From Gammaproteobacteria bacterium (GTDB lineage Bacteria; Pseudomonadota; Gammaproteobacteria; Burkholderiales; Sulfuricellaceae), in the NCBI GenBank assembly GCA_018823025.1, contig JAHJJI010000142.1, positions 1 through 64,000 on the forward strand: DNA of 64,000 bases. The letters run 5' to 3'. Within the stretch, counting starts at the first letter, position 1, and each line of letters opens with the position of its first letter. Positions 20,467 to 30,428 of this stretch are shown here, in pieces. The notes under the pieces are model-generated. The model searched no databases. It was not told where the DNA came from and saw nothing but the letters and a program-made list of their open reading frames with translations. Made by a program: the position numbers and the translations under genes.

Positions 20467-21807
20467 ATGCCCGAAATCCTGATCGGCATTCTGCTGTTGT
20501 TTATCCTGGCCGCCACTTTGTGGCTGGGGTTCAGATTTGGCGGGTTGGTCCGCCTGCAGAATGAACTTCCGTCACTGGTGGCGCAAATCATGGAGGATAA
20601 GCATCGTGCCATGCTGTCCGACCTGCACGAGGGCCTGACCAGGCAGGGCGACCGTATGAATTCGGCTGCAGCGGAAAACGCCGAGCGTCTGCGTGGATCG
20701 ATCTCTCAGGAACTCCAGTTAAACCGGGATGCGCTGGAGAAATTGCAGCTGTCTCAGAGTACCAGCCTGGCCCAGACTCGTGAAGCGATGCTGGCGCAAT
20801 CTGCCGAGCAGGTGCGCGCCAACCAGGAACTGATTCAGTCCACCTTGCGCAACACCACCCAGCAGCTGACTTCCGCCATTGAATCGTTGACCAAATCGGT
20901 GGATGGCCGTCTCGAACAGATCAGCGGCAAAGTAACGGAACGTCTGGACGAGGGTTTCAAGAAAACCAACGAGACCTTCGCCAACGTCATGGCACGGCTG
21001 GCGACTATCGATGAGGCGCAGAAGAAGATCGACGGACTCACCACCAACATGGTAAGCCTGCAGGAACTGCTCGGCGACAAGCGTTCGCGCGGTGCCTTCG
21101 GCGAGGTTCAACTGGAGGCGCTGGTGCGTAACATTCTGCCTCCTTCGGCCTACGCCTTCCAGCAAACCCTGAGCAATGGCAACCGCGTGGACTGTCTGTT
21201 GACGCTGCCCGAACCGACGGGCAATGTTGCCGTCGATTCCAAGTTTCCGCTGGAAAACTATCACCGCATGTTCGCTGCCGAGTTATCCGAGGGAGACCGC
21301 GCGCAAGCGCTGAAGCAGTTCAAGTCGGACGTAAAAAAACATGTGGACGCCATCAGCGAAAAATACATCATTCCCGGTGAAACCAGCGATGGCGCGGTGA
21401 TGTTCGTGCCGGCCGAGGCGGTATTTGCCGAGATTCACGGCCATCATCAGGATGACGTGGTGGATTACGCGATGCAGAAGCGCGTATGGATCGTTTCGCC
21501 GACCACCATGATGGCGATTCTGAACACCGCCCGGGCGGTCATCAAGGACGTTGAAACCCGCAAGCAGGTGCATATTATCAAGGATGCGCTGAGCAAGCTG
21601 GGTAAGGAGTTTTCCCGCTTCGACACACGCATGAAAAAGCTGGCGGATCATATTCGCCTGGCCCATGAGGATGCCGAGGAAGTGCATGTCACCAGCCAGA
21701 AGATCAGCCGCCGTTTTGCCCAGATCGAGCATGTGCAACTGGATGAATCGGGCGTGCCGGTATTGGAAGTTCCGGGTGATGTTCCGATCGTCGGCGAGGA
21801 ATCCTGA
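20467..21807 (+). CDS. rmuC: RmuC family protein
   Basis: 446 residues: one N-terminal membrane helix ([19 protein letters not shown]), a long coiled coil (about 25-210) and the RmuC nuclease-like core ([20 protein letters not shown] and the [10 protein letters not shown] block). RmuC limits inversions at short repeats in E. coli and has a PD-(D/E)XK-like fold. A GGDEF-EAL gene starts 2 bp after the stop. Confidence 0.95.
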   Translation: MPEILIGILLLFILAATLWLGFRFGGLVRLQNELPSLVAQIMEDKHRAMLSDLHEGLTRQGDRMNSAAAENAERLRGSISQELQLNRDALEKLQLSQSTSLAQTREAMLAQSAEQVRANQELIQSTLRNTTQQLTSAIESLTKSVDGRLEQISGKVTERLDEGFKKTNETFANVMARLATIDEAQKKIDGLTTNMVSLQELLGDKRSRGAFGEVQLEALVRNILPPSAYAFQQTLSNGNRVDCLLTLPEPTGNVAVDSKFPLENYHRMFAAELSEGDRAQALKQFKSDVKKHVDAISEKYIIPGETSDGAVMFVPAEAVFAEIHGHHQDDVVDYAMQKRVWIVSPTTMMAILNTARAVIKDVETRKQVHIIKDALSKLGKEFSRFDTRMKKLADHIRLAHEDAEEVHVTSQKISRRFAQIEHVQLDESGVPVLEVPGDVPIVGEES

Positions 21808-21809
21808 GC

Positions 21810-24146
21810 GTGCTGAAGAATTCAAAAACTCTCATTCTTGCCGGATTCAGTCTGGTGTTACTGCTGATGGTTGGGCTGACCGTTATCGGCCTGATGCGCA
21901 TCATGGATGTGAACGAGAAAATGGAGGACATCAGGTCGGTCAATTACACCAAAACTGCGCTGGTTTCAGAGATGAGGGCGGCAGCCCGTGACCGTGCAAT
22001 CAGTTTGCACCGGTTGGCGCTGCTGACCGATCCGTTCGAATGGGACGAGGAGCTGGTTGAATTTGGACGGATTGCCGCCAGATTCATTCAGGCGCGCGAA
22101 AAATTGGTAGCGCTTGGACTTAGCCATGAAGAAAAAGACTTGTTGGCGCAGTCGCTGGAACTGGCAAAGCGTGGTGAGCAACTGCAGGCCATGGTTGTGC
22201 AGTCTTTCCAGCAGGGAAAACTTGCAGAAGCTCGCAGTTCCTTGCTGAAGGAGGTGATTCCCGCACAGAAGCGGGTGATTTCTCAGCTCACCCTGCTCAA
22301 GGATTTGCAGCAGGAAAATGAACGCAAAGTTGCAGCCGATGCGGCATCTTCATTTCGCAGAGTGTTGCTATTGATGGGCATGCTTGGTGCGTTGGCTGTT
22401 TTACTGGGTACCTTGATTGCCCTGTATGTGATGAGACGAACCGCTTTGACGGAGCGTGCCCTGCTTCAGGAAAAGGAGCGCGTCCAGGTCACGCTGGATT
22501 CCATCGGGGAAGGCGTGATCACTACCGATGTCCATGGCAACGTGACCTACTTCAACCCCGTTGCCGAGCAGCTCACCGGTTGGAAACTGGCAGAAATCCA
22601 GGGGTTGACCCTGCGCTGGGCATTTAATGCCGTTGATGCTTTCACACGCAAGCAAATCCAGCATCCCGCTTTTGACGGACCCATTGATGGTGTGATGGTG
22701 AGTCAGTATGAAAATATCCTGCTGATCGGAGTCGATAATCGCGAGTTCGACATCGAAAGTTCAGCTGCACCGATACGTAATCCCGAAGGCGAAGCGATCG
22801 GCTCAGTGCTCGTGTTCCGTGATGTTACGCAGGCGCGCGAGTTGGCCAAACAACTGGCTTGGCAGGCATCTCACGATCAACTGACCAATTTGATCAACCG
22901 GCGCGAATTCGACCTCAGGCTAACCCGGTTGCTGGACAGCACCACCTCTGATCATGAACAACATGCCTTGTTGTATATGGATCTCGACCAGTTCAAGCTG
23001 GTCAATGATACCGCCGGTCATGCGGCTGGGGATGAATTGCTGCGGCAATTGACTGACAAGCTTCGGGCGCAAATCCAGGGTAATGATACGCTGGCCCGGC
23101 TGGGTGGAGATGAGTTCGGCGTTTTGCTGGAACACCGGCCCCTTGATGAGGCAATACGAATTGCCAATGTGCTACGTAAAATTGTGCAGGATTTCCGCTT
23201 TCAATGGGAAGGCAAGACTTTCGAAGTGGGCGTCAGTATTGGCCTGGTGCCGATCGCAGCGCACTGTGGCAGCGCGACGAATCTGATGAGTTGCGCCGAT
23301 GCGGCCTGTTATGCCGCCAAAGACAGGGGTCGAAACCGTGTCAATGTTTACAGTCCGGAGGATCTTGATCTGATCCAGCGCCACAGCGAGATGAGCTGGG
23401 TTGCCGATATTTCAAAGGCATTCGAGGAGAAGCGTTTCCTCCTCTATTATCAGCCTATTGTCTCTCTTCTTGGGGAGGTGCCGGGGGATGATTATCGCGG
23501 CGAGATACTGTTGCGCATGATGGATATGGGTGGGGAGTTGGTGCCGCTGAAAAATTTTCTGCCAGCCGCCGAACGCTACGGCCTGATGCCGGTAATCGAC
23601 CGCTGGGTAGTGCGAACCCTGTTCGCCATGGTGCAGCAGAGATTGAACTGTGCCGATACAGCGGGCCTGCCTCGCCTCTGCTCGATCAATCTTTCCGGCG
23701 CCAGTCTGAATGACGAGTTTTTCCTCGATTTTCTTCAAGAACAGATCGCCTGTTACGGTATTTCACCCGCATCATTGTGCTTTGAAATCACCGAGACCGT
23801 GGCGATCTCGAATATTGAGCGTGTGCGCCATTTCATGCAGGAATTGAAGCTGTCAGGCTGCCGTTTTTCCCTGGACGATTTCGGCAGCGGAATGTCGTCG
23901 TTTTCCTATCTCAAGGAATTGCCGGTGGATTATCTGAAAATCGATGGGATTTTCGTCCAGAACATGGCGAACAATCCCATCGATTTCGCCATGGTTGAAG
24001 CGATTAACCGTATTGGCCATGTGATGGGAATCAAAACGATCGCCGAGTTTGTCGAGGACCAAACAACCCTGGAAATGCTGCGCTCGCTTGGAGTGGATTA
24101 TGCGCAGGGCAACCTGATCGGCGAACCTCGACAGCTCGAGTACTAA
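21810..24146 (+). CDS. Membrane PAS-GGDEF-EAL protein
   Basis: 778 residues starting with GTG. Helix 1 (about 8-29), a four-helix periplasmic sensor (30-180), helix 2 (184-207), a PAS domain (222-342, FRDVTQARE), a diguanylate cyclase domain with intact GGDEF at 432-436, and a phosphodiesterase domain from about 535. The EAL signature reads EIL (565-567, GEILLRM) but other EAL-family residues ([22 protein letters not shown]) are kept, so hydrolysis remains possible. Net direction of c-di-GMP turnover cannot be told. The tight link to rmuC suggests co-transcription. Confidence 0.93.
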   Translation: MLKNSKTLILAGFSLVLLLMVGLTVIGLMRIMDVNEKMEDIRSVNYTKTALVSEMRAAARDRAISLHRLALLTDPFEWDEELVEFGRIAARFIQAREKLVALGLSHEEKDLLAQSLELAKRGEQLQAMVVQSFQQGKLAEARSSLLKEVIPAQKRVISQLTLLKDLQQENERKVAADAASSFRRVLLLMGMLGALAVLLGTLIALYVMRRTALTERALLQEKERVQVTLDSIGEGVITTDVHGNVTYFNPVAEQLTGWKLAEIQGLTLRWAFNAVDAFTRKQIQHPAFDGPIDGVMVSQYENILLIGVDNREFDIESSAAPIRNPEGEAIGSVLVFRDVTQARELAKQLAWQASHDQLTNLINRREFDLRLTRLLDSTTSDHEQHALLYMDLDQFKLVNDTAGHAAGDELLRQLTDKLRAQIQGNDTLARLGGDEFGVLLEHRPLDEAIRIANVLRKIVQDFRFQWEGKTFEVGVSIGLVPIAAHCGSATNLMSCADAACYAAKDRGRNRVNVYSPEDLDLIQRHSEMSWVADISKAFEEKRFLLYYQPIVSLLGEVPGDDYRGEILLRMMDMGGELVPLKNFLPAAERYGLMPVIDRWVVRTLFAMVQQRLNCADTAGLPRLCSINLSGASLNDEFFLDFLQEQIACYGISPASLCFEITETVAISNIERVRHFMQELKLSGCRFSLDDFGSGMSSFSYLKELPVDYLKIDGIFVQNMANNPIDFAMVEAINRIGHVMGIKTIAEFVEDQTTLEMLRSLGVDYAQGNLIGEPRQLEY

Positions 24147-24217
24147 GCTATGAGGCTATTAGCCTGCGTCGGTGATATTTGCCAGCCTTGCGGTACTGGC
24201 TGGGGCTTGCTAGCAGC

Positions 24218-24682
24218 TTATTTATTTTTTGTCGGCGGCGGGTTTCTCAGCATCCACACTGCCAGAATTCCCTCTATTTCATGGCTCAGGGAATGGTAGG
24301 CCTTGTCGCGCGGGGTTTCGTTCTTGAAGTCCTTGGCGTAGGCATCGGCACCCTTGCTCAGGAAAAACTCGACGAGTTCCTTCCTTCCTGTATAAGCGGC
24401 AATATGCAGCGGCGTCACTCCATTGTTGTCCCTGGCGTTGATATTGGCACCTCTGGCCACCAGCAGCTTGGCGATTTCATGGTTGGAACTGCTGGCGGCG
24501 ATATGCAGCGGAGTGGAACCGAGCTCAGTCCGCGTGTTGATGAGATTCTTGTTGGCGCCCAGCATTTTTTCTACCTCTTGTGGGGTGCCATCCCGGGCGG
24601 CTTCGAAAATCGTACCGGCCGCGTGGGAATTGCCAATCACGCTCACCAGAAAAATGGCGACACTGATGATTTTAGTACTCAT
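24218..24682 (-). CDS. Secreted ankyrin-repeat protein
   Basis: 154 residues with a signal peptide (MSTKIISVAIFLVSVIGNSHA) and about four ankyrin repeats (TELGSTPLHIAASSSN, DNNGVTPLHIAAYTGR and degenerate flanking ones). It is probably periplasmic and protein-binding. The partner is unknown. It is convergent with the GGDEF-EAL gene and divergent from the next gene. Confidence 0.88.
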   Translation of the reverse strand: MSTKIISVAIFLVSVIGNSHAAGTIFEAARDGTPQEVEKMLGANKNLINTRTELGSTPLHIAASSSNHEIAKLLVARGANINARDNNGVTPLHIAAYTGRKELVEFFLSKGADAYAKDFKNETPRDKAYHSLSHEIEGILAVWMLRNPPPTKNK

Positions 24683-24773
24683 TGCTGGATTCCTTTGGAT
24701 TCGTTATCTGGAGGGCATTTGGTATGATGGGAACGACGGCAAGTTTAATGTGAATCCAATGAGGAGTAAATTA

Positions 24774-25175
24774 ATGCAGAACGTTTTGAAACTTTGTGCC
24801 GGCGTAGCCGCTTTCGGCTTCGCCGCCGCTTTTTCTGCACAGGCGGCTGACTGGTCTCCAGTGATCCAGGTCGGCGACAACGTTCGTGAGATCGATACCT
24901 CCAGCATTGTCGGTACGCCACCGGTTTTCGCTTATGCAACTCGCCACGTTTTCGGGGATTTGGAATACCGCATCGGCAAACGTGGCATAAAATACCTGGT
25001 GATCTCCAGCAAGGCGGATTGCCGGCATCGGACCACGTCGAGGCTGGCGGTGGATGCTTACGATGAGACCATGACGCTGGTCAGCAAGCAGGCCATTCAA
25101 AATCCAGAGGAAACTGTTGTTTATCCGGAGAGCATCGAGGAAGCGGTACTCAAGTATGTGTGTCAACCCAAATAG
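24774..25175 (+). CDS. Secreted surface-adhesin-like protein of unknown function
   Basis: 133 residues. I set the start at ATG 24774 (MQNVLKLCAG), preceded by GAGGAG; a signal peptide ends at SAQA just before ADW. The mature part has two cysteines (DCRHRT and YVCQPK) that could form a disulphide. It resembles the small Neisseria-type surface proteins rich in beta strands, but I do not recognise the family with certainty. Confidence 0.75.
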   Translation: MQNVLKLCAGVAAFGFAAAFSAQAADWSPVIQVGDNVREIDTSSIVGTPPVFAYATRHVFGDLEYRIGKRGIKYLVISSKADCRHRTTSRLAVDAYDETMTLVSKQAIQNPEETVVYPESIEEAVLKYVCQPK

Positions 25176-25200
25176 CGTAATGTCATTTCTATATTAGAAT

Positions 25201-25217
25201 TTAGGGGATTCCCCTAA
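25201..25217. promoter_or_regulatory. 17-bp palindrome, possible operator
   Basis: TTAGGGG-ATT-CCCCTAA is a perfect inverted repeat, 67 bp before the EAL-HDOD gene, not followed by a T run. The dyad with an odd centre suits a dimeric regulator of the LuxR/NarL type. The regulator is unknown. Confidence 0.5.
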
Positions 25218-25283
25218 CTACGCGCCAGGGCGTTTGTTGTATTCTTGTTTGATCTTTGGAAATAACCAGATGGAATATCATAG

Positions 25284-26750
25284 ATGTTAGGCAGGCTCTT
25301 GAAATGGATATTCGGTCAACAGGATTTACATTCCCACGCATCCAGCAAGCAGGCTCAGCGGGCCTCTACCACGAGCCTGGACGAGAGCAAGCTCGATGGT
25401 CTTGCGCCACTAAAGGAAGTTGATCATTCTAATTTATTAGGACAAGGTCTCGCATCCCCCTCTCCCACTATCTCACCGGTTAAACCCTCTGTGGAAGAGG
25501 GTGCAGTCCCGGCGGAAACAGTTCAGTCGTTTATTTGCCGTGACCCCATGCTTGACAGTAGCGGACGCATGGCGGGCTATGAATTCATGCTGCGCAAATC
25601 TCACGGGCACAAGGTTCGCCTTGAAACCCGTGCGGTTTTACGCCTGTACGACGAGGTTTTGCTCCGAAATATGATGGACATGGATATTGGTCGATTACTG
25701 GGAAGCCGGTTAGCCTTTATAGGTATTTCCCCGGCTTCCCTCAGTTGTCGCCTATTTGAAGACCTGCCGAAAAAAGGCGTTGTGCTGGTGATCCGCTCTG
25801 CCTCGGAATTGATCGACAAACCTGAAGAAACATTGGCAAATCTGATTGCACTTAAAGAAAAAGGTTTCCTGATTGCACTGGAGGATTTTTCGGATGTGCC
25901 GGAGATGAGCCAGTTTCTTCAGGTTGTCGATTTGGCGATTATCGATGTCTCCTCGGAAGATTCGCAGAGGCTGCGCCATATGGTGGACTCTCTATGCAGC
26001 CAGTATCTATGGATAAGGTTGATCGCAAAAAATGTCGAATCCACGGAGGCCTATGATGCTTGCCGGAAATTGCGATTCGATTATTTCCAGGGGCCTTTCC
26101 TGACACGGTTGGAGGAACTGGAACAGCCCAGGGTAGGCGCCAATCACATCAGGCTGTTCGAACTGCTGAACCTGATTCAGAAGGATGCAGATATCACTGA
26201 ACTGGTTAACGTGTTCAAGCTTGATCCGATGCTGACCTATAAATTTCTGCGCTACATCAACTCTGTGGGGGGCGGGTTGGTGATGAAAGTGGCCGCGATC
26301 GAACATGCTATTGCCGTGTTGGGCCAGAAAAAACTCTATCGGTGGCTGACCTTGCTTTTGTACAGTGGTGGAACCGCCTATCCACAGGACAGGGCGCTGA
26401 TGGAAAATGCGATGGTTCGCGGGCGTATGACGGAAACGCTGGGACGGGAAGCTTTCTCGCCCGGAGAGCTGGATAACCTGTTTATCGTTGGTTTCTTTTC
26501 TCTATTGGACGTGTTGCTCAGGGTGCCGATGGGAAAGGCGCTGGCCTACCTTAATCTGTCTGAGGAATTGATTCAGGCTCTGGTTCACCAAGAAGGAAGA
26601 TATGCGCCTTATCTGAAGCTTGCCATTGCCTGCGAACAATTCGAACCTGAAAGAATTGCCGAGCTTGCAGCTGATTGTAGGCTGGATGTACAGAAAGTGA
26701 ATATCGCCCATATTGACGCCATGCTGTGGGCGCTGGAAGTCGATCAATAG
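25284..26750 (+). CDS. EAL-HDOD signalling protein
   Basis: 488 residues: a variable linker (1-95), a degenerate EAL domain (about 100-285; the signature position reads YEF and other catalytic acids are missing) and an HDOD domain (about 290-485, beginning IRLFELLNLIQKDADITELVNVFKLDP). This is the YuxH/CdgJ architecture, in which the EAL part is a binding module rather than an enzyme. A role in motility or c-di-GMP response fits the neighbouring GGDEF-EAL and chemoreceptor genes. Confidence 0.9.
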   Translation: MLGRLLKWIFGQQDLHSHASSKQAQRASTTSLDESKLDGLAPLKEVDHSNLLGQGLASPSPTISPVKPSVEEGAVPAETVQSFICRDPMLDSSGRMAGYEFMLRKSHGHKVRLETRAVLRLYDEVLLRNMMDMDIGRLLGSRLAFIGISPASLSCRLFEDLPKKGVVLVIRSASELIDKPEETLANLIALKEKGFLIALEDFSDVPEMSQFLQVVDLAIIDVSSEDSQRLRHMVDSLCSQYLWIRLIAKNVESTEAYDACRKLRFDYFQGPFLTRLEELEQPRVGANHIRLFELLNLIQKDADITELVNVFKLDPMLTYKFLRYINSVGGGLVMKVAAIEHAIAVLGQKKLYRWLTLLLYSGGTAYPQDRALMENAMVRGRMTETLGREAFSPGELDNLFIVGFFSLLDVLLRVPMGKALAYLNLSEELIQALVHQEGRYAPYLKLAIACEQFEPERIAELAADCRLDVQKVNIAHIDAMLWALEVDQ

Positions 26751-26881
26751 ATTTCTTTTCGCCCTGCATGCACTATCATCGGAAATTTTATACTTCCCTT
26801 TACCCCGGTAAAATATTTCCAGCTCTTTTTTGAGCTCGGTTCTGGATAGTCAAAATCCCTAATAAGAAATAGTATAATCCC

Positions 26882-26895
26882 TTAATCTAAATCAA
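26882..26895. promoter_or_regulatory. FNR/CRP-like box before the chemoreceptor gene
   Basis: TTAATCTAAATCAA differs from the FNR consensus TTGATNNNNATCAA at one base. It lies inside a wider dyad (AATCCCTT / AAGGGATT). A TATAAT at 26873-26878 is directly upstream, where binding would block it; a weaker TAGTAT at 26919-26924 is placed correctly for activation from a centre near -41. Confidence 0.5.
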
Positions 26896-26973
26896 GGGAT
26901 TCCATTGGCTATCCTTGTTAGTATTGTTATTTGATTCATTCTTTCTGATTGTTAAGGTCACGGTGTCTGGCTA

Positions 26974-28962
26974 ATGAAAAATTTAAGCATCTCCTCAAAA
27001 GTGGCATTACTGCTTCTTATCCCCCTCCTTAGCGTTATCTTCTACATGGTAATCAATGCGAAGAATAACTATCAGGAATGGCGCAGTTCATCGGCGACTG
27101 AATCGCTGATGGCATTGGCCATTGATCTCGGTAGCCTGACCCATCGCCTGCAAATCGAGCGTGGGGCGACCGTCGGTTTCATTCAATCAAAGGGAGAACG
27201 GTTTGCCAGTGATTTGCCCGGATACCGGACTGAATCCGACAAGCGGTTGGCGGAATTGAAAGACCAATACGGCCTGCTCAACAAAGCATCAAGCTTGCCT
27301 TCAGGCATCAAGAGCGTACTCGATACAACGTTAGCCGAGCTGGATAAAATGGGGGACATGCGTACTGCTGCATCCCAGTTTCGCGTTCCAGCCGCTGAGG
27401 CCGCCAGTTACTACACAAAAACCATCGCCTCCATTCTTGACACAATTCCTGCCATTTCCGAAATAAATAACGACATGAATGTCGCTAAACGCATGCCGGC
27501 TTACCTGGCACTGCTTCGGGCCAAGGAACGAAATGGTCAGGAGCGTGCGTTGCTGGCTGGGGTCTTCACTGTCAACAAGATTGAATCCGCGCAGTACCGT
27601 GCTTTATTGAGTCATATTGCCGCTCAGCAGTCTTATCTTGTCAGTTTCGATAATTTCGCTTCCAAAGAGGTGCGGGAGCTTTATAAGCAGAAAATGTCAG
27701 GCAACTACGTCAATGAAGTTGAGGCCATGCAAAAAGTCGTGATAGATAAAGCGGCAGAGGGGCAATTCGAGATCGAACCGAGTAAATGGTTTGGCGTCAT
27801 GACTGCTAAAATCGATGCCATGTATGAAGTCGAAGAGGCTTTTGCCGGACAGATCAAGGCCCTGGTTGCCGAGCATGCCGGTAAGGCCCGTACTGCTTTG
27901 ACTCTACATACGGGTATTGATATTGCGTTGCTGTTGGCGATGATAGGATTGGGTTATTCGATAGCCATCAGTATCACGCGCCCAATCAATTCACTGAAGG
28001 CTGGCATCGTCCAGATTCAGGGCGACAATGATCTGACCAGCAGGGTGGAGATCAGCGGAAAGGATGAAATTGGACAGGTGGCGGAAGCGTTTAATCACCT
28101 CGTCGGCAGCCTGCAAAGCATTATTCAGCAGGTGAGTACAAACGCGGTAGAGGTACTGCACCTTTCTGAACAACTCGCGGCCACCGCGTCACAGGTGGCG
28201 AGCAGTTCAGAGCATCAGAGCGAGTCGGCTTCTTCCATGGCAGCTGCGGTTGAAGAAATGACCGTGAGCATCGATCAGGTCTCCGAACACGCACGTGAGG
28301 CGCAGAATATTTCCCAGTCGAGCAGCGAACTTTCTACCCGCGGTAGCGATGTGATTCTGAAGGTTGTGGAGGACATGCGTGGCATCGCCGAGACGGTTCA
28401 CGAATCCTCCGCGATTATCGAGGGACTGGGGCAGCAGTCTGACCAGATTTATTCGATAGTCCAGGTTATCAAGGAAATAGCTGACCAGACCAATCTGCTG
28501 GCTCTCAATGCCGCCATCGAGGCAGCTCGTGCCGGTGAGCAGGGGCGCGGTTTCGCCGTAGTGGCAGATGAGGTGAGGAAGTTGGCGGAGCGCACCACGC
28601 GTTCCACCCAGGAAATCGCCACCATGATTCAGAAGATTCAGGGCGGCACCAAGCAGGCGGTAGCCAGCATGGGGGTGGGTGTGGAGCGGGTTAACCAAGG
28701 AGTTTCCCTGGCCGGCCAGGCTGGAGATGCCATTCGCCAAATTCAGTCGGGGGCGCAGCGGGTCGGGGTGGCCATCACTGATATTTCTTCCGCACTCAAG
28801 GAACAAAGTATCGCCAGCAGTGAAATTGCGCGCCATGTGGAACAGGTGGCGCAAATGTCGGATGAAAACCATACGGTAACTCGAGGCAATGCAAAATCAG
28901 CTCTGCATTTGGAAGAGTTGGCAATGAATCTACAGGGCGCTGTCGAGAAATTTAAAGTTTGA
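26974..28962 (+). CDS. Methyl-accepting chemotaxis protein with NIT sensor domain
   Basis: 662 residues: helix 1 (about 9-27), a periplasmic helical domain (40-305) with the nitrate/nitrite-sensing (NIT) pattern [21 protein letters not shown], helix 2 (about 312-333), HAMP (about 335-390) and the signalling hairpin whose tip reads [20 protein letters not shown]. No C-terminal receptor-methylation pentapeptide is seen. Nitrate sensing follows from the domain family, not from direct evidence. The FNR-like box upstream would fit expression at low oxygen. Confidence 0.92.
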   Translation: MKNLSISSKVALLLLIPLLSVIFYMVINAKNNYQEWRSSSATESLMALAIDLGSLTHRLQIERGATVGFIQSKGERFASDLPGYRTESDKRLAELKDQYGLLNKASSLPSGIKSVLDTTLAELDKMGDMRTAASQFRVPAAEAASYYTKTIASILDTIPAISEINNDMNVAKRMPAYLALLRAKERNGQERALLAGVFTVNKIESAQYRALLSHIAAQQSYLVSFDNFASKEVRELYKQKMSGNYVNEVEAMQKVVIDKAAEGQFEIEPSKWFGVMTAKIDAMYEVEEAFAGQIKALVAEHAGKARTALTLHTGIDIALLLAMIGLGYSIAISITRPINSLKAGIVQIQGDNDLTSRVEISGKDEIGQVAEAFNHLVGSLQSIIQQVSTNAVEVLHLSEQLAATASQVASSSEHQSESASSMAAAVEEMTVSIDQVSEHAREAQNISQSSSELSTRGSDVILKVVEDMRGIAETVHESSAIIEGLGQQSDQIYSIVQVIKEIADQTNLLALNAAIEAARAGEQGRGFAVVADEVRKLAERTTRSTQEIATMIQKIQGGTKQAVASMGVGVERVNQGVSLAGQAGDAIRQIQSGAQRVGVAITDISSALKEQSIASSEIARHVEQVAQMSDENHTVTRGNAKSALHLEELAMNLQGAVEKFKV

Positions 28963-29055
28963 ACCCGCGCCTGGGGGAGTAAGAGAGCGGGAACGGCTAC
29001 GACGTGAGGCGATGCTCATGATTCGAGGCGGCTCTTCTCGCCCTGTCCATTGGAA

Positions 29056-29712
29056 TTAGCGTCGTTTTGATTTGGCGACAAGATAGTCGATGACCGGCAG
29101 CACATCCGCCTGGTTGCTGCCCATCATGCTGGCTGAAGTCACGTATTGTCCATTTACCGCGATTGTCGGTACCGAATCTACGCCGTAGGCTGCTGTCAGT
29201 TGTTGTGCGCGCTGGACTTTTTTTATTACGGCAGCAGAGTTGATGGCTTTGAGAAATTCATTTTTCCCGACGCCCTGTTTTTCGAGGAAATTTGCCATCT
29301 GTTCTGTTGTCTTCAAGGGTATCCATTCATCATGAATGGCGTTGAATATTTGGCTGTGCAACTCCTCCACTTTGCCTAAATTCTCCAGCGCGTAATAAAG
29401 CTGTTGTTGCAGAATTGCCCCTTCATTCCGCGCCACCGGAATACGTTTGAAAGCGATACTGTTCCGATGGCGTTTAGCCCATGGCTCGATCAGTGGCGCC
29501 ATGGCATTGCAGTGCGGGCAGTCGTACCAGAAAAACTCGATAACCTCTACTTTACCGTCTGCCTTCGTTGGTTGAGGAGAACTCAGTATCTGGTAATCAA
29601 ATCCTGCTTCCGGCTTTACAGGTGAAGCAGCAACTGCTGTCGACAAAACGATGAACGTTCCCAGCAAGATGCCGATAGAGGATGTGACAAAGTTTTGGAT
29701 AGGTGATCGCAT
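29056..29712 (-). CDS. dsbA: Thiol:disulfide interchange protein DsbA
   Basis: 218-residue periplasmic oxidase that puts disulphides into exported proteins. It has a signal peptide (SSIGILLGTFIVLSTAVAA), the active site FFWYDCPHCNAM and the cis-proline loop SVPTIAVNGQY. I chose ATG 29712 (MRSPIQNF) over an opening 45 bp upstream because GGCGGG precedes it. Confidence 0.93.
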   Translation of the reverse strand: MRSPIQNFVTSSIGILLGTFIVLSTAVAASPVKPEAGFDYQILSSPQPTKADGKVEVIEFFWYDCPHCNAMAPLIEPWAKRHRNSIAFKRIPVARNEGAILQQQLYYALENLGKVEELHSQIFNAIHDEWIPLKTTEQMANFLEKQGVGKNEFLKAINSAAVIKKVQRAQQLTAAYGVDSVPTIAVNGQYVTSASMMGSNQADVLPVIDYLVAKSKRR

Positions 29713-29808
29713 TTTCAGACCCGCCTTGTTGGGAGGCATCGATAGTGCCAAGTCCAAGGCCGCATTGGCTAGTCAGTCAATGCGGTCTTTTTCTGGTGTT
29801 CGACTAGG

Positions 29809-30201
29809 CTAGTAGCCGGTTTGGGTGTGTTCAGGCAAATCGATGTTATCACCGAAAAAATTCCAGAGCAGTTGCGCAAAAACCTCTGGGGCGATGACGG
29901 TATGGCGGTTTTCGGTTTCCTGAAGCCTGAGCCGTAAGGCCTTGCGCAGTTCAGCATTGCCGGTAAGATCAAATATGATATCGACCTGTTCGCCAAGATC
30001 GATTACCTCCAGGGCATCCTTGAAAACCGGGACGTTGCTGTGAGCAAAACCCAGAGCGACAGGAGAGTCCAGATGGCGATCTGCCACCGCCACGATTTCT
30101 ACGTTGACATGTTCTTCCTGGATTTTCTCCAGAAAATGTTCGGCGAAACATTCACCAACGCTACCCAAGCCTAGCAATGCAACTTTGACTTTATTGCTCA
30201 T
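29809..30201 (-). CDS. Small NAD-binding Rossmann protein, homoserine-dehydrogenase-like
   Basis: 130 residues beginning KVALLGLGSVGECFAEHFL, a classic GxGxxG dinucleotide motif, followed by EIVAVADR and IIFDLTGN, as in the N-terminal NAD domain of homoserine dehydrogenase or aspartate dehydrogenase. The catalytic domain is absent, so it is either a single-domain regulator or a truncated enzyme. The start has a strong AGGAGGAA site, which argues it is expressed. Confidence 0.7.
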   Translation of the reverse strand: MSNKVKVALLGLGSVGECFAEHFLEKIQEEHVNVEIVAVADRHLDSPVALGFAHSNVPVFKDALEVIDLGEQVDIIFDLTGNAELRKALRLRLQETENRHTVIAPEVFAQLLWNFFGDNIDLPEHTQTGY

Positions 30202-30334
30202 GATTGTTGTTCCTCCTGATTTTTTTAATTAGATATGCAGCTAAGTCTTGCGATTCGAGAATAGCTGAATGGATGGGTCGTGGCAAGCGCATGGCTTGCA
30301 GGCCGGACAGGGGAAATGAATCGCGTTTACCGAA

Positions 30335-30372
30335 AGAAAAAATGGCTAGTGCCAGGCACTAGCCATTTCATT
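30335..30372 (-). terminator. Rho-independent terminator of the PEPCK gene
   Basis: A perfect 12-bp stem AATGGCTAGTGC / GCACTAGCCATT with a 3-nt loop (30341-30367), followed on the minus strand by T6. It is 56 bp after the stop of the large minus-strand gene. Confidence 0.9.
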
Positions 30373-30428
30373 GTCAGCCTCGTCAATTTTGGAGTGGTCA
30401 GCAGTACACTGCGGCCACAATGGCGAAT

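Noticed and set aside
26799-26812. TTTACC-CC-GGTAAA as terminator or operator
   Set aside because: Short stem with a 2-nt loop that cannot form as a hairpin, and no conserved partner site.
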